NCBI GenBank assembly: GCA_033297075.1
Contig: MU858089.1
Location: 62,001-126,000, forward strand
Reading direction: 5' to 3'
Origin: Rhypophila decipiens
Lineage: Eukaryota; Ascomycota; Sordariomycetes; Sordariales; Naviculisporaceae
Length of the DNA: 64,000 nucleotides
This document shows positions 14,240 through 28,400 of the stretch, piece after piece. The translations under genes and the position numbers were made by a program. Below the pieces are notes generated by a model. The model saw nothing but the letters and a program-made list of their open reading frames with translations, did no database searches and was not told the DNA's origin. Each line of letters begins with the position of its first letter. Positions within the stretch are counted from its first letter, which is position 1.

Positions 14240-14971
14240 TGTGACGACGGCGTGTGTTTGTTCTTGGGGTCTCTATGGCGAGAGCAGCCCGGGGCATCTA
14301 TCTGTTGGAGTATTGTGGAACCGAGACGCTTGCTGTTGTGGGTAGCCTTGTGTAAGTTCCAGGGTCGAGTGCGTCAAGGAAAGGCAGCGTGGGATGGTGA
14401 CGCTTGTTTGCTGCTGTCCAGCTGGTGCCGTGTGAATATGGGCCAGGAACGATGACGAGAAGGAGGCTTGGTTGGCATAAAAGAAGGGAAGGCGCAGATG
14501 CAGGTAGAAGAAGAAAAACACAAGCTAAGCCGATCGACGGGATCGAGGTTCAAGAGAAATTAAAAGCGTCTGCAGGAAAGACGGAACTTGCATCGATCCA
14601 GATTCTTCCGACACGAGGGTTAGAGTGCTGGATGGGCGGGCCTTTTCAATATCGGAAATATTGATAAGACAGACCTTCCCAGACAAGGCTCACGTCGCCG
14701 TTCAGGCCTGGGGCCGTGTTGTCTTACTACCGGATGAGCTCAGCGAGGAAATGTAGGGCAGAATCAGATACCTGGGTACTTGGGAAGGAACACGAGTGCA
14801 GAGCGAGTGTGGGAGAGACCGAGAGGACAAAAAAAAAGAGACGAGGTCGTCCACAGAACGGCAATGGCTTGTGGGTGAGCAGGGACATGGGTCTGTCATG
14901 TGTGGGTGAGAATGGTAGCTATGGTGAGCGTGAGCACCGTTCAAGCGGAGTGGATGCGCGTGTGTGTAGGT

Positions 14972-14996
14972 GGGAATGGGTAGGGGTCGAGGTGGG
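14972..14996 (+). other. G-quadruplex-type motif upstream of transcription factor
   Basis: Four runs of at least three G (14972-14974, 14978-14980, 14983-14986, 14994-14996) with loops of 3, 2 and 7 nt fit the standard G3+N1-7 rule. It is on the template strand about 735 bp upstream of the zinc-finger gene's start codon, inside its likely promoter or leader. Whether it folds or has a role is inference. Confidence 0.6.
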
Positions 14997-17900
14997 TAGG
15001 ATGGATATTTTGGGTACGTATCTTTCCATCTTGCTGTAAGACATGGAGAAGGCAAAAGTCGCCCCGACCTGGTTGTCGACATTGTTCAGCCGCCGTCTAA
15101 AAGGTACCAGGGTCAAGGTACCGCACCTTAGTCCAGACAACCTTGCTCTCTTGGCACCAACAACGACGGCGTGGGAGCGAATATCAAGAGGCAGAGCGCC
15201 AAGCACGGAAGCTGTCCCTTAAGCCCGAACGAGAACGCAGAGCAAGAAGGCGAAGAAGCGAGATAGAGTTTGAGAAGCGTGGGCAACCATCTATCAGGAT
15301 CAACTTTGAATCCCGACTTGGAGGAACAGTCAACGCAAGTGGCCAGGCTAGGCTGCTAGGTCGACCTTAGCAGCACCTCCGAGGCCCAAGCCCAATGCGG
15401 GGGGCAAGGAGACCCTGCCTGAAGGCCTTTTTGCATTTACATATCTCGCAGGTCTGAAATGAAAGAAAACCGAGCGTGCTGCTATGTACTGAACTGCCAA
15501 ATACCAAGATCGAGAGTGAAGCACGGCAGCCCGGCGGTTGTGGCAAAGCTGGCTATCTGGCTCATCACAAACCTGCCATGTTGACAGCAGCTAACACACG
15601 TCGTTGATCTCATTTGTGAAAGTCCCGGAAGAACCGCTGGCTGACGACCCAGTGTGGCTGCAAAGCATAGACTTTGTAAATGACGTTGCAGCAGGGCTTG
15701 TCCACACTTGTTTTATTCCGACTGCAGCACGGTCTCCAAGCACGGCCAGGACGCGGGAATCCCAACTCGGCACGATAGTGTCTGGATAATGCTCTCTTCT
15801 TGCCATTTTACCAGGACCGCCAGGGGAGCCGTGACTGTCGGGACCACTCTCTCCAGGGTGACCCAGAGTGAAATGCACGAGAGGGATAGGGGTAGGGCGT
15901 GGGACAAGGGCCACACTAAGAGCTTTGGCCTTGGTCCAAGAAAATGTCTTTTTGTGCAGGCTCCAGATAGATGGGCAAGAGAATAGGCGAGAAACGCCGT
16001 CTCGGATCTATGTCTTGTGTGCAACAATGAATTGTGGCCTGGCGAGAGAGTGAGAGAGAGATTGATGGCATGCGCCAGTTGGATTGGGGCATTGCAAAAG
16101 AAAAAAAACATCGAGGCCGCTCAAAGGTGAATTTTGTCCTCAGGCTCGGTGAATTGTGTCAAAGAGAGAGAAAAGACAGATGAGGTCCGCTCGTCGACGA
16201 CACAGCGACACAAGAAAACTTCCCTTTTCAACTGACCTTCGGGACCTAGGTCGAATTGGGTATGTATGATTCGAAACCGGCATAAAGAGCACGCATGTGA
16301 CGGTAAGGAATACCAACTATGCCTGATTAGGAGAGCACAAGTAGTGCTTATCCAGGAAAAGGTCAAAAATGACCGTTCTGTATTCGGCAATGAACAGGTC
16401 CGTATCTCTCTGTTATGGGTTTGTGCTGTGGAAGAGAGCAAGAACAGACTTCCCATTGGCTAGGCCCTTTTCTGCGACAGTTGCAATTGAGCATGATTGG
16501 GTGAAAAAACGCCGACAAGCAAAGCAGCAAAGAAGGAATTTCAGGTACCTGGCCAAGTAGGAAAGACGTACCGTATGGAGAACGCAGCACAACGGGCACG
16601 AGTCTTGGCACGCACCATGGGCACTTGGTCGGCTTGCCGTCGAGTAAGTACCTCGATAAGATGGTGCTATTTCGTGGGCAGAGAAGGTATCGTACGTTGC
16701 AGTGATAGAATGTGAAAGTTGGTTGTGTGGGTGGCCGAATAAATATGCGAGCTAAGGGTATGCAAGGTTCGGTGTTGTATCAACGAAAAAGATTGTCGAT
16801 CAACCCAGATGATCGGCTTTACTACGGTCACGCCCTCTCTGTGCCTGCAAGACCTGCAGAAAACGGGCGTGGGACCCCTGTATTCTTGCCAAGCTGCACC
16901 CCCTACCCCTGTCTTCCTTCCCACACCAGAGCTGGTCCCCACTTGCTCTTTCCATTATTCACAATCTTGGCGTTCTCTTTTTACTCAAATGCTGACAGCT
17001 TCTCCACCACGAATTACTCTCCGCCCAAGCCTAAGTGGGAAGTAGTCATTCTGTGCCAACCGAATTAGGTCTACTTTCACCCATCACGCTACAGATGACT
17101 GCAAAATTACCTTGCTCACCAAGCCGGGACAATCGTGAATGGTTGACTAACAGCAAGGTGTGCATTTGTTTGGTCTCTGGTTCACGGTTATTTCAGGTAT
17201 CCTGCCTAATGAATGTGGTGGACACGTTCTTCCCATCTTGATCCCTCGCCGACTTGCCTTTTGCCTAGTGCTTGATCATCTTAATGATCAGCCATTCAGT
17301 AATCTATGGCTGCTGTTGTCCACTCCTCGCAAGATCACAGATATGAAAAATGCCGGGGTGATCGGTCTTGATATTTAGTGCCATGATTACGGTTGCCTCC
17401 CACTTCATCAAATTCGGGCTTATTCTACTATACCGTACCTGCAAACCATTCCCAGTACATATACCCGTAGTCTGGGATACCACGATGACCAGGGTTCAAT
17501 ACGACGCAGATGACCACCAATGCATCCCCATTTGCGGTCTTTCGGTATTCTCGCATCTGCGAGACTGCACTTGCAGACCATACAATATTTCCTTTTTTGA
17601 AGACAACAGAGACTCGAATGATGTTGGTGTTGTTGATAGAGGGCGCATCTGCCCGTCCCGGGCAGCAGCTTCGACTCAATGTATGATTCGCGTGAGTGGA
17701 GAGATAGCTCTCTTACCTACCTTGGAAGAACCGTTAGAGGCTCAGCTTCGTCGTTGGCAAGTCGGCTTCTGCGCCGAGCACACCTTCAGTTGACTTTACC
17801 ACATCCAGCCATCCATCTAACCGTTGAACTGTATTTTTTTTCTTTCTTTTTTTTTTCTCTCCCAGGTGATCGTCTGCCTGAAAGCTGGATACGCAAAAAA

Positions 17901-20900
17901 ACATGACACCAAGAGAACCGCCAGTGTCCTGTAACCCAGGTCCTTGCACCGTTTCTATTCCTGAAAATGACAATATACCTATGCAATTAGCTCCAAGGGT
18001 TTCTTAAACAATGCGGGGTTCGTCTCCTGCTCGCTGGTTCGACAACTGGGCAATTAGATTGTTTATTGCCCTCGTATGGATACATTGTATGGGAACACAA
18101 CAACCCAATAACACAGACCACGGAAGCGAATGGGTGGAAGTTATACGCTGTACCCGCTCCTCACAGCGGCCCCTCTGTATCCATTAATGAGACACATCGC
18201 TCCTTGCTAGCACAAGAAGTATCCTGGGAGTGGAAAAGGCTTGGAAGAAACTCCCAGGATCGGTTTGGTTGAGCGTCATTCCTCCCCAGGTAAAGCAAGC
18301 TTAGCTTGGCAGAACAAGCCTTTAAAAGTGGTCCTTTAACAAGGTCCAAGGCAGTCCCGAGGCAGTGATGGTAAGAGGAACTGGGGAAGTGATAGCATCC
18401 TTCGCTCGACTTCCTCTTTGCAATCTGGTCACCGTTCCAGCTAGAATATTGTAGTCTATTCTGGTCGTTTGTTCAAAGATACAAGATGAATATAGATAGT
18501 ATTTTGCAAGGTGGCTGACGTGAATCAGGAATTGTTGAAGCCGAGTGTATGTTGAAGACCCACATGATCATCGAACCCCTCCTCGGGAGAACCTGTTGGG
18601 CTAGTTCTCGCGCTAGCGTCTCGATCTAAGCCTAAGGTGGTAATACTGATAATCTGGCAGCCGCTGACGATTGTACGGATATTTACTTGGATTTTCGAGT
18701 CCAAAGAGGTCCTTCAGTTGCCATCTACACGTGTAAGATATGCCCGAAAGTATCACCGATGCAAGATCTAAAACAAGTAAAGAAAAATAATGAAAAATAA
18801 ATAAGAGCAAAATACATCAAAGGCACAATTGTCTACAAGCTTTGGACGATGGTGGAACAATGGTCAGCGGGGTTGTATGGAGTAACCCTACAGGCGTCCA
18901 TTGTCTTTGGCTGTTTGTTCCTTCGACCTGGAACCAAGAGTCAAAAGATTGGCATCGGCACCGGGATTTCCATTCAGTATTCTCGATCACCCCCCTTGAC
19001 TGAAATCTCAGCAAAGGTGAATCGGACCCTGAAAGCTTCTGTGCGATTTCCACGTCACAACCCGAACTTACCAAGCACTCATGCCCAGAGCTTTTTTTGC
19101 ACGGGAAACACAGAGGAGTTGCGGATACATCGGCACCCAGATCCGCGCGCGCATCGTCCCGTCTCACTGTTCCCCTCACCCGCCCTTCTCTATGTCCAAG
19201 TACCTGAAGACAGAGTTGTAACATGGAACCCGAGATTTTTGCTGGATTCCCTATACCCATTTTGATTGCAACTCATTGCACGCGGGTTCGTATCACGCAA
19301 GATTGGACGTCCCGTCGTCTAACTTCCCTCGCCTCCGCCTGCGCGGGATTGTCGAGGTCATGCTGTGAACATCACGGTCAACGCATCTCAATATCAGTCG
19401 AGATGGGTATATGGAGAAGACGTGACTAAAAATAAAAGACAGTTAGGCCAGCTAATCAGTGTAAAGCATTTTTATATTCCGACTGCCGGTGCGGCTGGTC
19501 GTCAAACAAAGTCTTGATAGGCTGATTACAACCTGCGTGAAAGTTCCTGACAGACGCGGGATACTTTATTTCTCATGCTCGCTTGTTTATCTCCATGTGC
19601 TTAGCTGCGTGGGTCGTTATTAACTTCATACCCATCCTCTACTAAGAAAGGCGGAAGCGGGAGAAATCTTCCTCTTGGTACCTCACATAGCCGTTTCCCG
19701 GTGAGGGTATATTCAGTTAGCTATGACTGAAGTCACTCGCTTGATGGAGGTTGACCTAGGTAACGAGGAAGGGGGTGAATAGGGGCCCATATTGCTTCGA
19801 CTGACATGCCGAGATATCATCACGACGCCACATATGCGCAACTCGAACGCGCAATCAGAAAACAAGCCGCCAATTTCTGGGAACAAAGATGAATCCGCAT
19901 CGCGGCCTACAAATCCGGGCCAATGAGGGCCGACACATGGATCGGGCTCAACAGTTCCAGCTCCAAATTCAGACCGGTTTTGTTGTTGGCAAGCTTTGCT
20001 CTCCTTATTGGGCCAGAATACCCAATATCTTCCATCTTGTCTCGTGCCACGTCTGAAATACGGATCTGGGAAGACCTCGACGTAGCTCTTCTAGCTGGGC
20101 GGGCCGTACTGGTGTGACTGTGGTGTGAGGCCAGCGAAACAGGTTAAGGAACGGAAGCTACCAAGATCCGGTTCGGGCAACATAGACTAGCGAGCAATGC
20201 CTGGACCGATCGGGATAATCTCACCGGGCCGGGGATGTGTAGCTGACGAAGTCGGGGCTTGGGCCGAGTCAGTTTGTGTTAGCGGGTGTGAGCGCATGGA
20301 TCTACGTCTAAGGATTATCGGGAATTAGGTCCGATCTTGTTTCGGGGTTTCATGAGGAAGGAGGTTTGTAGCTCGTGGCGAATCAAAAGATGAGTTCGCT
20401 CCATACCTTCAGTGACAACATCAAAGCACACAGCCCTATCACTCACTCCAGGGTAAGGTCAGCATACGGATTCGGCTGCAAGATGTGAACATGTCATCTG
20501 CTCACCTTGACTACAGAATAGGACTGTAAATTTGGAGGCAGTAATAGAAACTGATGGTCATAAGCCCGAGATGCGGCCGTCCATGAGAAATTCAGTCTTC
20601 TTGTTCCTTTGTTTTTCCTAACCAGAGCCTCAACCTATCGTAGATACTCTTTGTTGTCTGTTTCCGTTCCTTGTCTGAGACCGACATCAGGTAAAAGACA
20701 TTACGAATAACAGATCCCCGATATGTCTTGACTGAATCTCTATTTCACTTTACCGCCAATCCGTAGACTCAATGGTCTCAGAGCGGGAGCATCCTTTTCT
20801 TTCCCATTTCCTGGCCTCTATGGCATTCTCTCGGGTCTCGCTTTTTGGTTGACCATCTTCTCATGGATGTTGGAACAAAGTTGAGATGACAGGAAATTTG

Positions 20901-22383
20901 ACTCCTGCACATCACCAGTGCGCCTCTGTCAGCCCTATGCGCCTCAAAATAAAAGTTCCCCAGGTCCAGTATGTCTGATTTGCCATTCTTCTTCGATGGG
21001 CGCTGAGGCTTGGCACCCACGGGAGCACCTCGGAGAGCACAGTTGCCATTCGGCATGATCCTATCTTCTCTGCGAGCTCTTCAATCGGCTACTCAAATAA
21101 TATCATCATATACTGTGCCAGTTCTGGTCAGCTGTTGTGTTGTGAGATGTCGATGGTATCAGGATACGACTGGATTAGCATCATAGAGATACGGTAAATC
21201 CTTGCTGTCTCACCTACCCGGCGGCCCAGCACCGATTTCTAAGACATATAAGTCTTTCCCCCTTTTCAACAAGCGTATCGGGAAGGCTCAAGCCTCAGTT
21301 CCAACCCCCTGCTTTTGGGAAGGCAAGGGAGGCTTGTGGCGCTTAGCGCGTGTAAGGGACCAGCTCAGCTCGTCCGACCTCGTACTGTATCATCTTCTCC
21401 ATGTACGTTGTAACCCATGAGGGCTGAGAGGCTTATATATATCAGCCCTCGGTTTCCAAGCTTCTTCCAGTCACCGGTTGGAGCTGCTCATCGTAATCTT
21501 AGACCGTCCGTGCTCGTCGAGGCTTCAGTTTGGCTTCAGAAGGGGGAAAGCCTCCAGTGAATCAAACCTGCGGTACCTGCAAGTATGCGTACTGATACGA
21601 TGTCGCTCTTATCTCGGGAGAAGAAAATGTGTGGCGTCCTTTCCGCATGTGCCAGCTGTCTCCTTTGGTGAAAGCGGCTCCTGCACCTGCAAGTCACGTC
21701 CACTCGTAACAAACCTAGTACGCCTTCCTGATCAATCTGACTGGAGCCTCACCGCCTCAGTTTTCCCCATACCCCGCGCTTTGGTCGGGAAGGAACGCTT
21801 CTGTTACTTGTCGGTGGACAGCCTTCATGTCAAAACTTGATGATCGACGCAGGATCGCCGTTTCCTCGGGCCTTCGGGTCGGTAATACTGGACAAGCCGA
21901 GTCCTCACAACAGCTTGTTCTTCTTGTTGAATCTGATCTCTCAAGTCCACTCAACCACCAAATGAGCGGTCAAGAACAGCAAACACAACCCACCGGTTGG
22001 TCGAGTGAGTACAGAATCGGGTGCCGCAACCGCCTGGCCCACAAAGTGAACGTAATTATCGTCGTTGGGGAAGAGTTCAGGTAACTCACTTCAGTATCCG
22101 TATTGCGGCTGTAAGTACTGGCAGGACATTAGGTTCTTTCGTGTAATGCCCGGCCGGTGCGCTTCCGGCCTTGTTCTGTTCGCAGAGGAATGGAAGGAGC
22201 CTGGAAATTTTGATTTCCAGGAGTGTAGCAACGACCGAACGGTGCAGCAGAGGCCTGACAGGCAGCCACAGCAGTCAAAGCCAGTGCATGTGGTGTCTGG
22301 TCAGCACTGGTTGGCTCTTCCTATCCACAGTCAATTGGTCGTTCACCCCCTACTCATCGACAGCTGAGCAATCTCATCTCTTG

Positions 22384-22404
22384 CACGTCACGTCACGTCA
22401 CGTC
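22384..22404. repeat. Tandem pentamer array (ACGTC)4
   Basis: Four consecutive copies of ACGTC preceded by C. On the minus strand this reads as overlapping TGACGTG units, each matching the CRE/bZIP core TGACGT. It lies in a gene-free region about 8 kb from the nearest gene start. Confidence 0.75.
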
Positions 22405-25400
22405 AACTTCTCCCGTGAAGTTTACCTGACAATGACTCGCATGTCAAGCATCAACGCTCAGTTACCATCTCCCGCCAGCCCAATCAGAAAAGTATTCAAG
22501 GTACCCAGCCTGATAGGTTCGAGGAACCATGGTTGTTGCTGTTCTGTCACCGGCCCGACTTTGGAGCTTTCCAAACCCGACGCTGTGCAACGACTGCCAC
22601 TCAAACTGGCAAGAATAAACTAAAAATGACCTCGATAGGCCATTAGATCATCTCAGCGACTGAGAGGAGAAGCTCGGGGCATCGGCCACCGAAGTGAGCA
22701 TGATCTTGGTCATCGAACAAAGTTGAGAATCACATACCAAGTAGCAGCTGGACAGAGAGGACGCTTGCGACATCGAGGCAGTTCACACGTCCCGAGATGA
22801 AACGGATGGTAATCCTTTCCGCTTCATGGACGTCAAAGTCCCAACCGAACGGGCATCGGGGAGGTTGAATCTGAAGCCGCAGCGTAGCGTCAAGTATCTG
22901 GTTTGCTGAGGATTTCAGACCCCTTCCTCATCCGGAATAACCCTCGACGTATTCGGCGTTATGATTGGTTGTCCTCGTTCCCTCAAGAGGTCGCCTCGCT
23001 GGCTGCATAGTGCAGAATGAGCTCGGTGTTCGCGTCTTCAAGATGACCGCTCCATACTACATCGGATTTGCAGCTCGTCCCGTACAGGCTTCGAATCTTG
23101 CATCGTGTTGATCGGTTTGCCATTCTCAAGTTCGCCTTCGATTCCAGCCCACTCTTCTTCGGATCTCGTCCTGTGTTGTGCAAGGCTGAGCCACCACCCT
23201 CCATCCCTCGGTCTTCGAAAAGCTTCCAACCGTCGTTCCATTTTCGCAATGATTTTGGTTCACTCCGATCTTCGCTTGTTGCTCAGGTCGTCGGATAAGA
23301 GCTCGGCTCATCAGAGATGATCCTGGGTCTGAGCTGAACTCCAAGGCTTGGTCGAACCAACGTGGCAAGCTAGCCCTGTATGACCTCACAGCAGGCTTTC
23401 GAGGATCTTAAGGCGCCGAGAACATTCGCCATAAAAGCCACACATTACACCAAACATATCCCGAGCGAGTTCATCCCGACGTAGTCCTCTTGTCATCGTC
23501 ATGGACTCGGTCGAATTGTCGAATTGGAAGCTCGATATAGAATGAACAGCTGCTGTAACAGCTGGCAGACTATGACTGGCTAGTATGGCAGGCCATGAGG
23601 GAGAGTATGAAGCAATGCCCGCCGGCGTCCCGAGTCTTGCGTGCCTCTTTGAGGCTCGAGTGAATTGGATGCACACGCACCTTTAAACATAGGTCGGGGA
23701 TCGGCTTCGGGCGTCATGCTGTGGGACGTCCAGGCCCTTGGAGGATGGTAGCACAAAGTTGCCTTCTCAAGGATGGTTGTCGATATTCGGGCATGAGCCA
23801 TCACCGAAGGCAACACGGCATCGGTCCTTGTCGACCGGGGCTTGCTTCTTATTTGCCGCAGCCAGACCGCAACGGGATGTAACGCCACGGCACAAATGAG
23901 AGGGTCAGGGGAGAGCCAGAACAGTCAGGCTGTTGTAGTCCCTTTCGGCTCAGGATTATGTCACGGACAGTATCCCTTGTTTTTCCACGATCCGATCCTT
24001 CAATGTTGCCTTTTTGACATTTTTCTGAAGAATACCTAAAAGTTTTGGAGCTCAGGTCTAGTCACAGCTCACTGCGGACCTGACGGACTTGCTCAGCGTC
24101 GGACCCCCAACTGGGGTGCGAAGATACCTCGATTGACCAAAACCACACACCGAGACACAATCCAGCCATTATCTCTTACCTCCGATCGAAGAATCGGTCG
24201 GAACTTGACATTCACCGATCTTGGCCTCCGGGTTCTGTTCAAAGCTGGGCTATGCCGGGCTGTCAGTTGAGTGTCAGCACTCAGGGTTCATTCACCTGAG
24301 GCTTCTCCATACACTTGCCATATGTCAAATGCCGATCTTCTCTAATTCTGATCTCTGGGTCGCTGCACAGAGCCTAGGACGAGCTGTATCCCTTCCTAAT
24401 GCCCCCTTGCTGCTATTGTCCCTATACTCACCAGATCGTCATGATGTACAGTCTATCCAAACTGCCATTCTGTTCCCATGAGCGCATGAAGCTCGCTTCT
24501 ACGGGAGAATTTGCTTTCGGGCCGATGCTGAGGGCCCGGCAGAATATGCCCTCGACTTTGAGGTTTGGAGATGGTAATTTTCAGCTATCAAACAAGAGGC
24601 TCTTCGAGAGGGCTAGTCTATCAACCTACCGGTATACCCTACCTCGGACAGTCGGGCAACGAGAGTTGCGACATGCATCGTAATTAAGGGCCCTTGGACA
24701 AACCGTTATGCTATTATACCCGTCTTGGCAGTATACTCCGACATCTGAAACAGACCCTCTTTGCTGGATTACCGCGTCTTGTTTCTAACCCGAGACGCAC
24801 TAAACACCGGAGATCAGGTTGGTGTGATTTCTCTGCTTGATGAGAAGCCGGACTTGTTCGTGCAAAGTTCTAGACTATACTCTGAAGCGGTTTGGCTAAA
24901 CCCACGCAGTCATTGTTCTTTGATGTCGACTACATGTATCGACATCTATGCCGTTCTCGGTGAGTAGTTTGGGGGAAACAGAACGTCAGTCCCATCAGAC
25001 CTTTCGGCTAAACACAATAACAGCAAGATATCACTTATCGATGGTCTCTGTTTACAACGGCGATATTGGATCATCTCCCGACGTGAGCTGAGAGATGCCT
25101 CCTCTACCTGCCATACATCAGTGTCTGAGTCTGCAACAATTAGTTCCCGTCTTGTTCTATCCAACGAGATATTTCCAGAAAAGCTCGGCACCGAACCAAC
25201 TGTAAAAAAGACAAAGTTCACATCTTTCATGGAACACCAAGTCGCCCCATGCGGTTTTCTTTATCCCACCACTGCCCGGCACATATGATCGGACTAAGCT
25301 CCCGTAACCATGACTCAAGTGTAGGCGGCTCGGGGATCACGGAGAATTATCATAAATGCTAGCCAATTATTCTCCGGCAGACCTAACGGCTCTACTGAGC

Positions 25401-28400
25401 CCAGTCTTGTTCGGCCTGGCCGTTCGGTCCTCCACAGTTGCAGACTCTAGATAAGCCAAGCATTCAGATATATAGATGTGGATTCTGTACTGTATTGGAG
25501 GCTACCTTGGACTTTCTTATGACTCGGTATATGTTTCTCGGCATCTCTTGTCGTCCATATCAACCATCTGGTCTGGCTGGGTTAATTACCACCAAAGTTC
25601 AAGACCCATCGTCTGGAGAGCGCTTCTCACCTAATATAACTCACAGCTTTGTCCAGAAGCCAGGCCCAGCCATGATCAGAAACAGACTGGTTTGACAATG
25701 AGACTCTTCGGTCACACACATGGCACGTGAATCTTTGTCCGTAAGAGAGAAACGCCACCTTAGGGGTCCGGCGGACCAGGCCGAAGCCCCCAAGCTCGAC
25801 CGGGTATGTCATATAACCTCTCCGGACTTAGCTACCTACCTAGGAAACAAGCTACCAATACCCCTTCTTTGACAAGTGTAACATTGCTTTGCATTTCGGG
25901 TTCAACGCTCTCTTGATGTCACGTAACTGTCAGATCCATGCAATCACACACACACTTCTCTGTCTTTTTTACATGGCAAAGATGGCAGATTACCCGGCTG
26001 TGTCGTAATTGCCGTTTGATGCACATTGCTTTTGTCCGGATAGGTAGTTGTGCAACAAGTTGCCAAATGGAGAACGAAACCGGATATGAGAATGTTATCT
26101 ATCCTCAGATAGGGTAGCCTCCGAGTCACTTCATACCTACCAAACTCGCTTGTTGATGACAATTTGTTTGTTGTGAGAAATAACTTGCTCCCGACGAGAG
26201 TATCAAACACACTCAAAAAACGAAACAAAATCTTGAACGAATACTCTTAAACGTAGTGCTTGTAGACAGACTGCAAGACGGGACCGCCCGGACTAACCAA
26301 GACCGAAACATATCTTCGGCACCGAGGCATATGCTCAGTCCGAAGGGACACCGAGCAAGCGGACTGAGATACAGATCAAATAATTATTACGGGGAAAGTG
26401 GAATATCGGGACATTTGTTGATGGGAAAGGAAGCTAAGGAGTGACACGATCAAGACTGAACTTGTCATGGCTGCGGGTGGAGACAAATATCTCTTTGGCA
26501 GGTACACTCTTACCTCCTTCCTTCCTCATCCCCACCGCACCTTCCTCCTTAATTTTGGCGTTGATCCGTCTACTAAAACCCCATTCGCCACCACCACCAA
26601 AACGAAATTTGTTAGCCGTGATGGCTTCGTCCTTTCTAGCTTCTCCATCTCCCTACCCGTGCCGTCGGGGCTTCAGGTTCACCGACCGCCGTTCCTTTGC
26701 CGCTCGTTCATGGCTCTTGGCCAGTCCGAAACCCGAGACCCGCTCATTAACCAACTTACTTTTTGTTCTGGCTTTATTCTTGGATATGAAATGATATGCA
26801 ATTCGTAATGAAGAATGAGAGAGAGAGAAAAGCTGCCAAGTACCTGCATCACTTGGAGATGGAATATTGTATACGAGGTTTGAAGATACCGCTCGGTATG
26901 TGGGGACCGGGACTTGCCGACCGTATTGCCCGGTGTGTGTCCAGTCTGGGGCACAAACGAAAGAAAGGAAACTGTGTCCAGGCCGGTATGTACCATGGAA
27001 GGAGGAAGGACCATAGGTGTCTGGTGTTACAGGTTACACCATACCGGTCATGTCACGTAGGTACAAGATGTATGTTCCCTTTCAACCAGAAACATTGCCG
27101 GCAGACTACCAGGTCAAGGGGGTGAGCGTACGGAACTTGGCTTTCTTTTATCTTGTTGATATACTGCCTTCGGACGGTAGGTAGATCTGGATTACCTCTC
27201 AGTCTTGTCTCTTTTTCCCTGCTCGTCACGATCATGGTAGCGTCGGGAATTGGATGGGGTAGTCTAGTCGGTGATGTGGAGAAAAGGAGGTCGGATCTAC
27301 TGCTTCTCCCGGAAGTCTGACAGCTATGTGGTATTGTTGGTGGCGGCGGCGGTTGTGGTAGTGATGGCTGGTCACTTGCTTCTTCTGCTCTTGGTCGTGT
27401 TTTCATTTCTGCCGGAGTCAATATTATACCGTTGAACACCGAGCCGAACAGATGGACTAGGAGACGGATTGACGGACGTCGCATTACGCACACGCCTGAT
27501 TGCCGTCACATAGCCCGAATAGAGTTCCCCCATCGCACGAAGGATATTCCTGCTGGGTGTTCCTCTTCCTCCCTGTTTCTCTGGCAGCTCATCTCCAAGG
27601 TAGATGGCGGTCTATGCTTGCAGGTGAACGACAGAAGATTATCAGAGGGGAGGGGTAGGTTGAGAAAGGCTCGACGCAGCAAAGGAGAAGGGAACATGCA
27701 GGTATACGTTGAATGACAGAGAAAACACTGGATAGGATGGGGTCCGTTTTCCCCGACTACACCCCTATCCTGTATATGATGTATCGGGCATTTCGGTCCC
27801 TGCCTCTCCACATATCTACCTGCCTTTGTCCTACCAACGAGACGATCCGATATCAGGAACTCCTCTTCTCCACTCTCTTTATCATTTCTCGGCGCCGCGC
27901 GTCCTCATCTATCAATGTTCTCGATCCCCACCTAGGCCCTTTTCTCTTTATCCTTCCTTCGTTCCCTTGGTCCCTCTCGACAGACTTTGTCTCGGCTCTT
28001 GATCTCTGCTGTTTCGCCTTCTGCGTGTCAAGATCAAGCAGAGACTGAGTGGACCCATCGGAAGAGTATAAGAACGGGCTCGACTGCCCAGACACGTTGT
28101 CGACCACCCGAGCCTTGTGGGGATCGCCACTGCCGTTGACCTCACTCCTAGTACTCTTTTCCTGCTCACTGCCATTTAACATCCTTGGCAGGTTCCGACT
28201 TGGACCCCCACTTCACTTGGGCATGGGGGTTCACCCCTTTATCGTCCGATGTAACTCCACCATGACGACGACACCCGATGGATGGATGATGGATTCGCGG
28301 TAATGGGGTAGACAGATCTCGACAGTGGCGATTATGGGATGACAGAGTACAAGTCGGGATGGAAGACCAGATCTTGATGAGGAATAGAAGGAAGGGGTGA

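Noticed and set aside
18817..19265. Overlapping 147- and 138-codon frames on opposite strands
   Set aside because: Mirror-image openness with no recognisable protein features; treated as chance.
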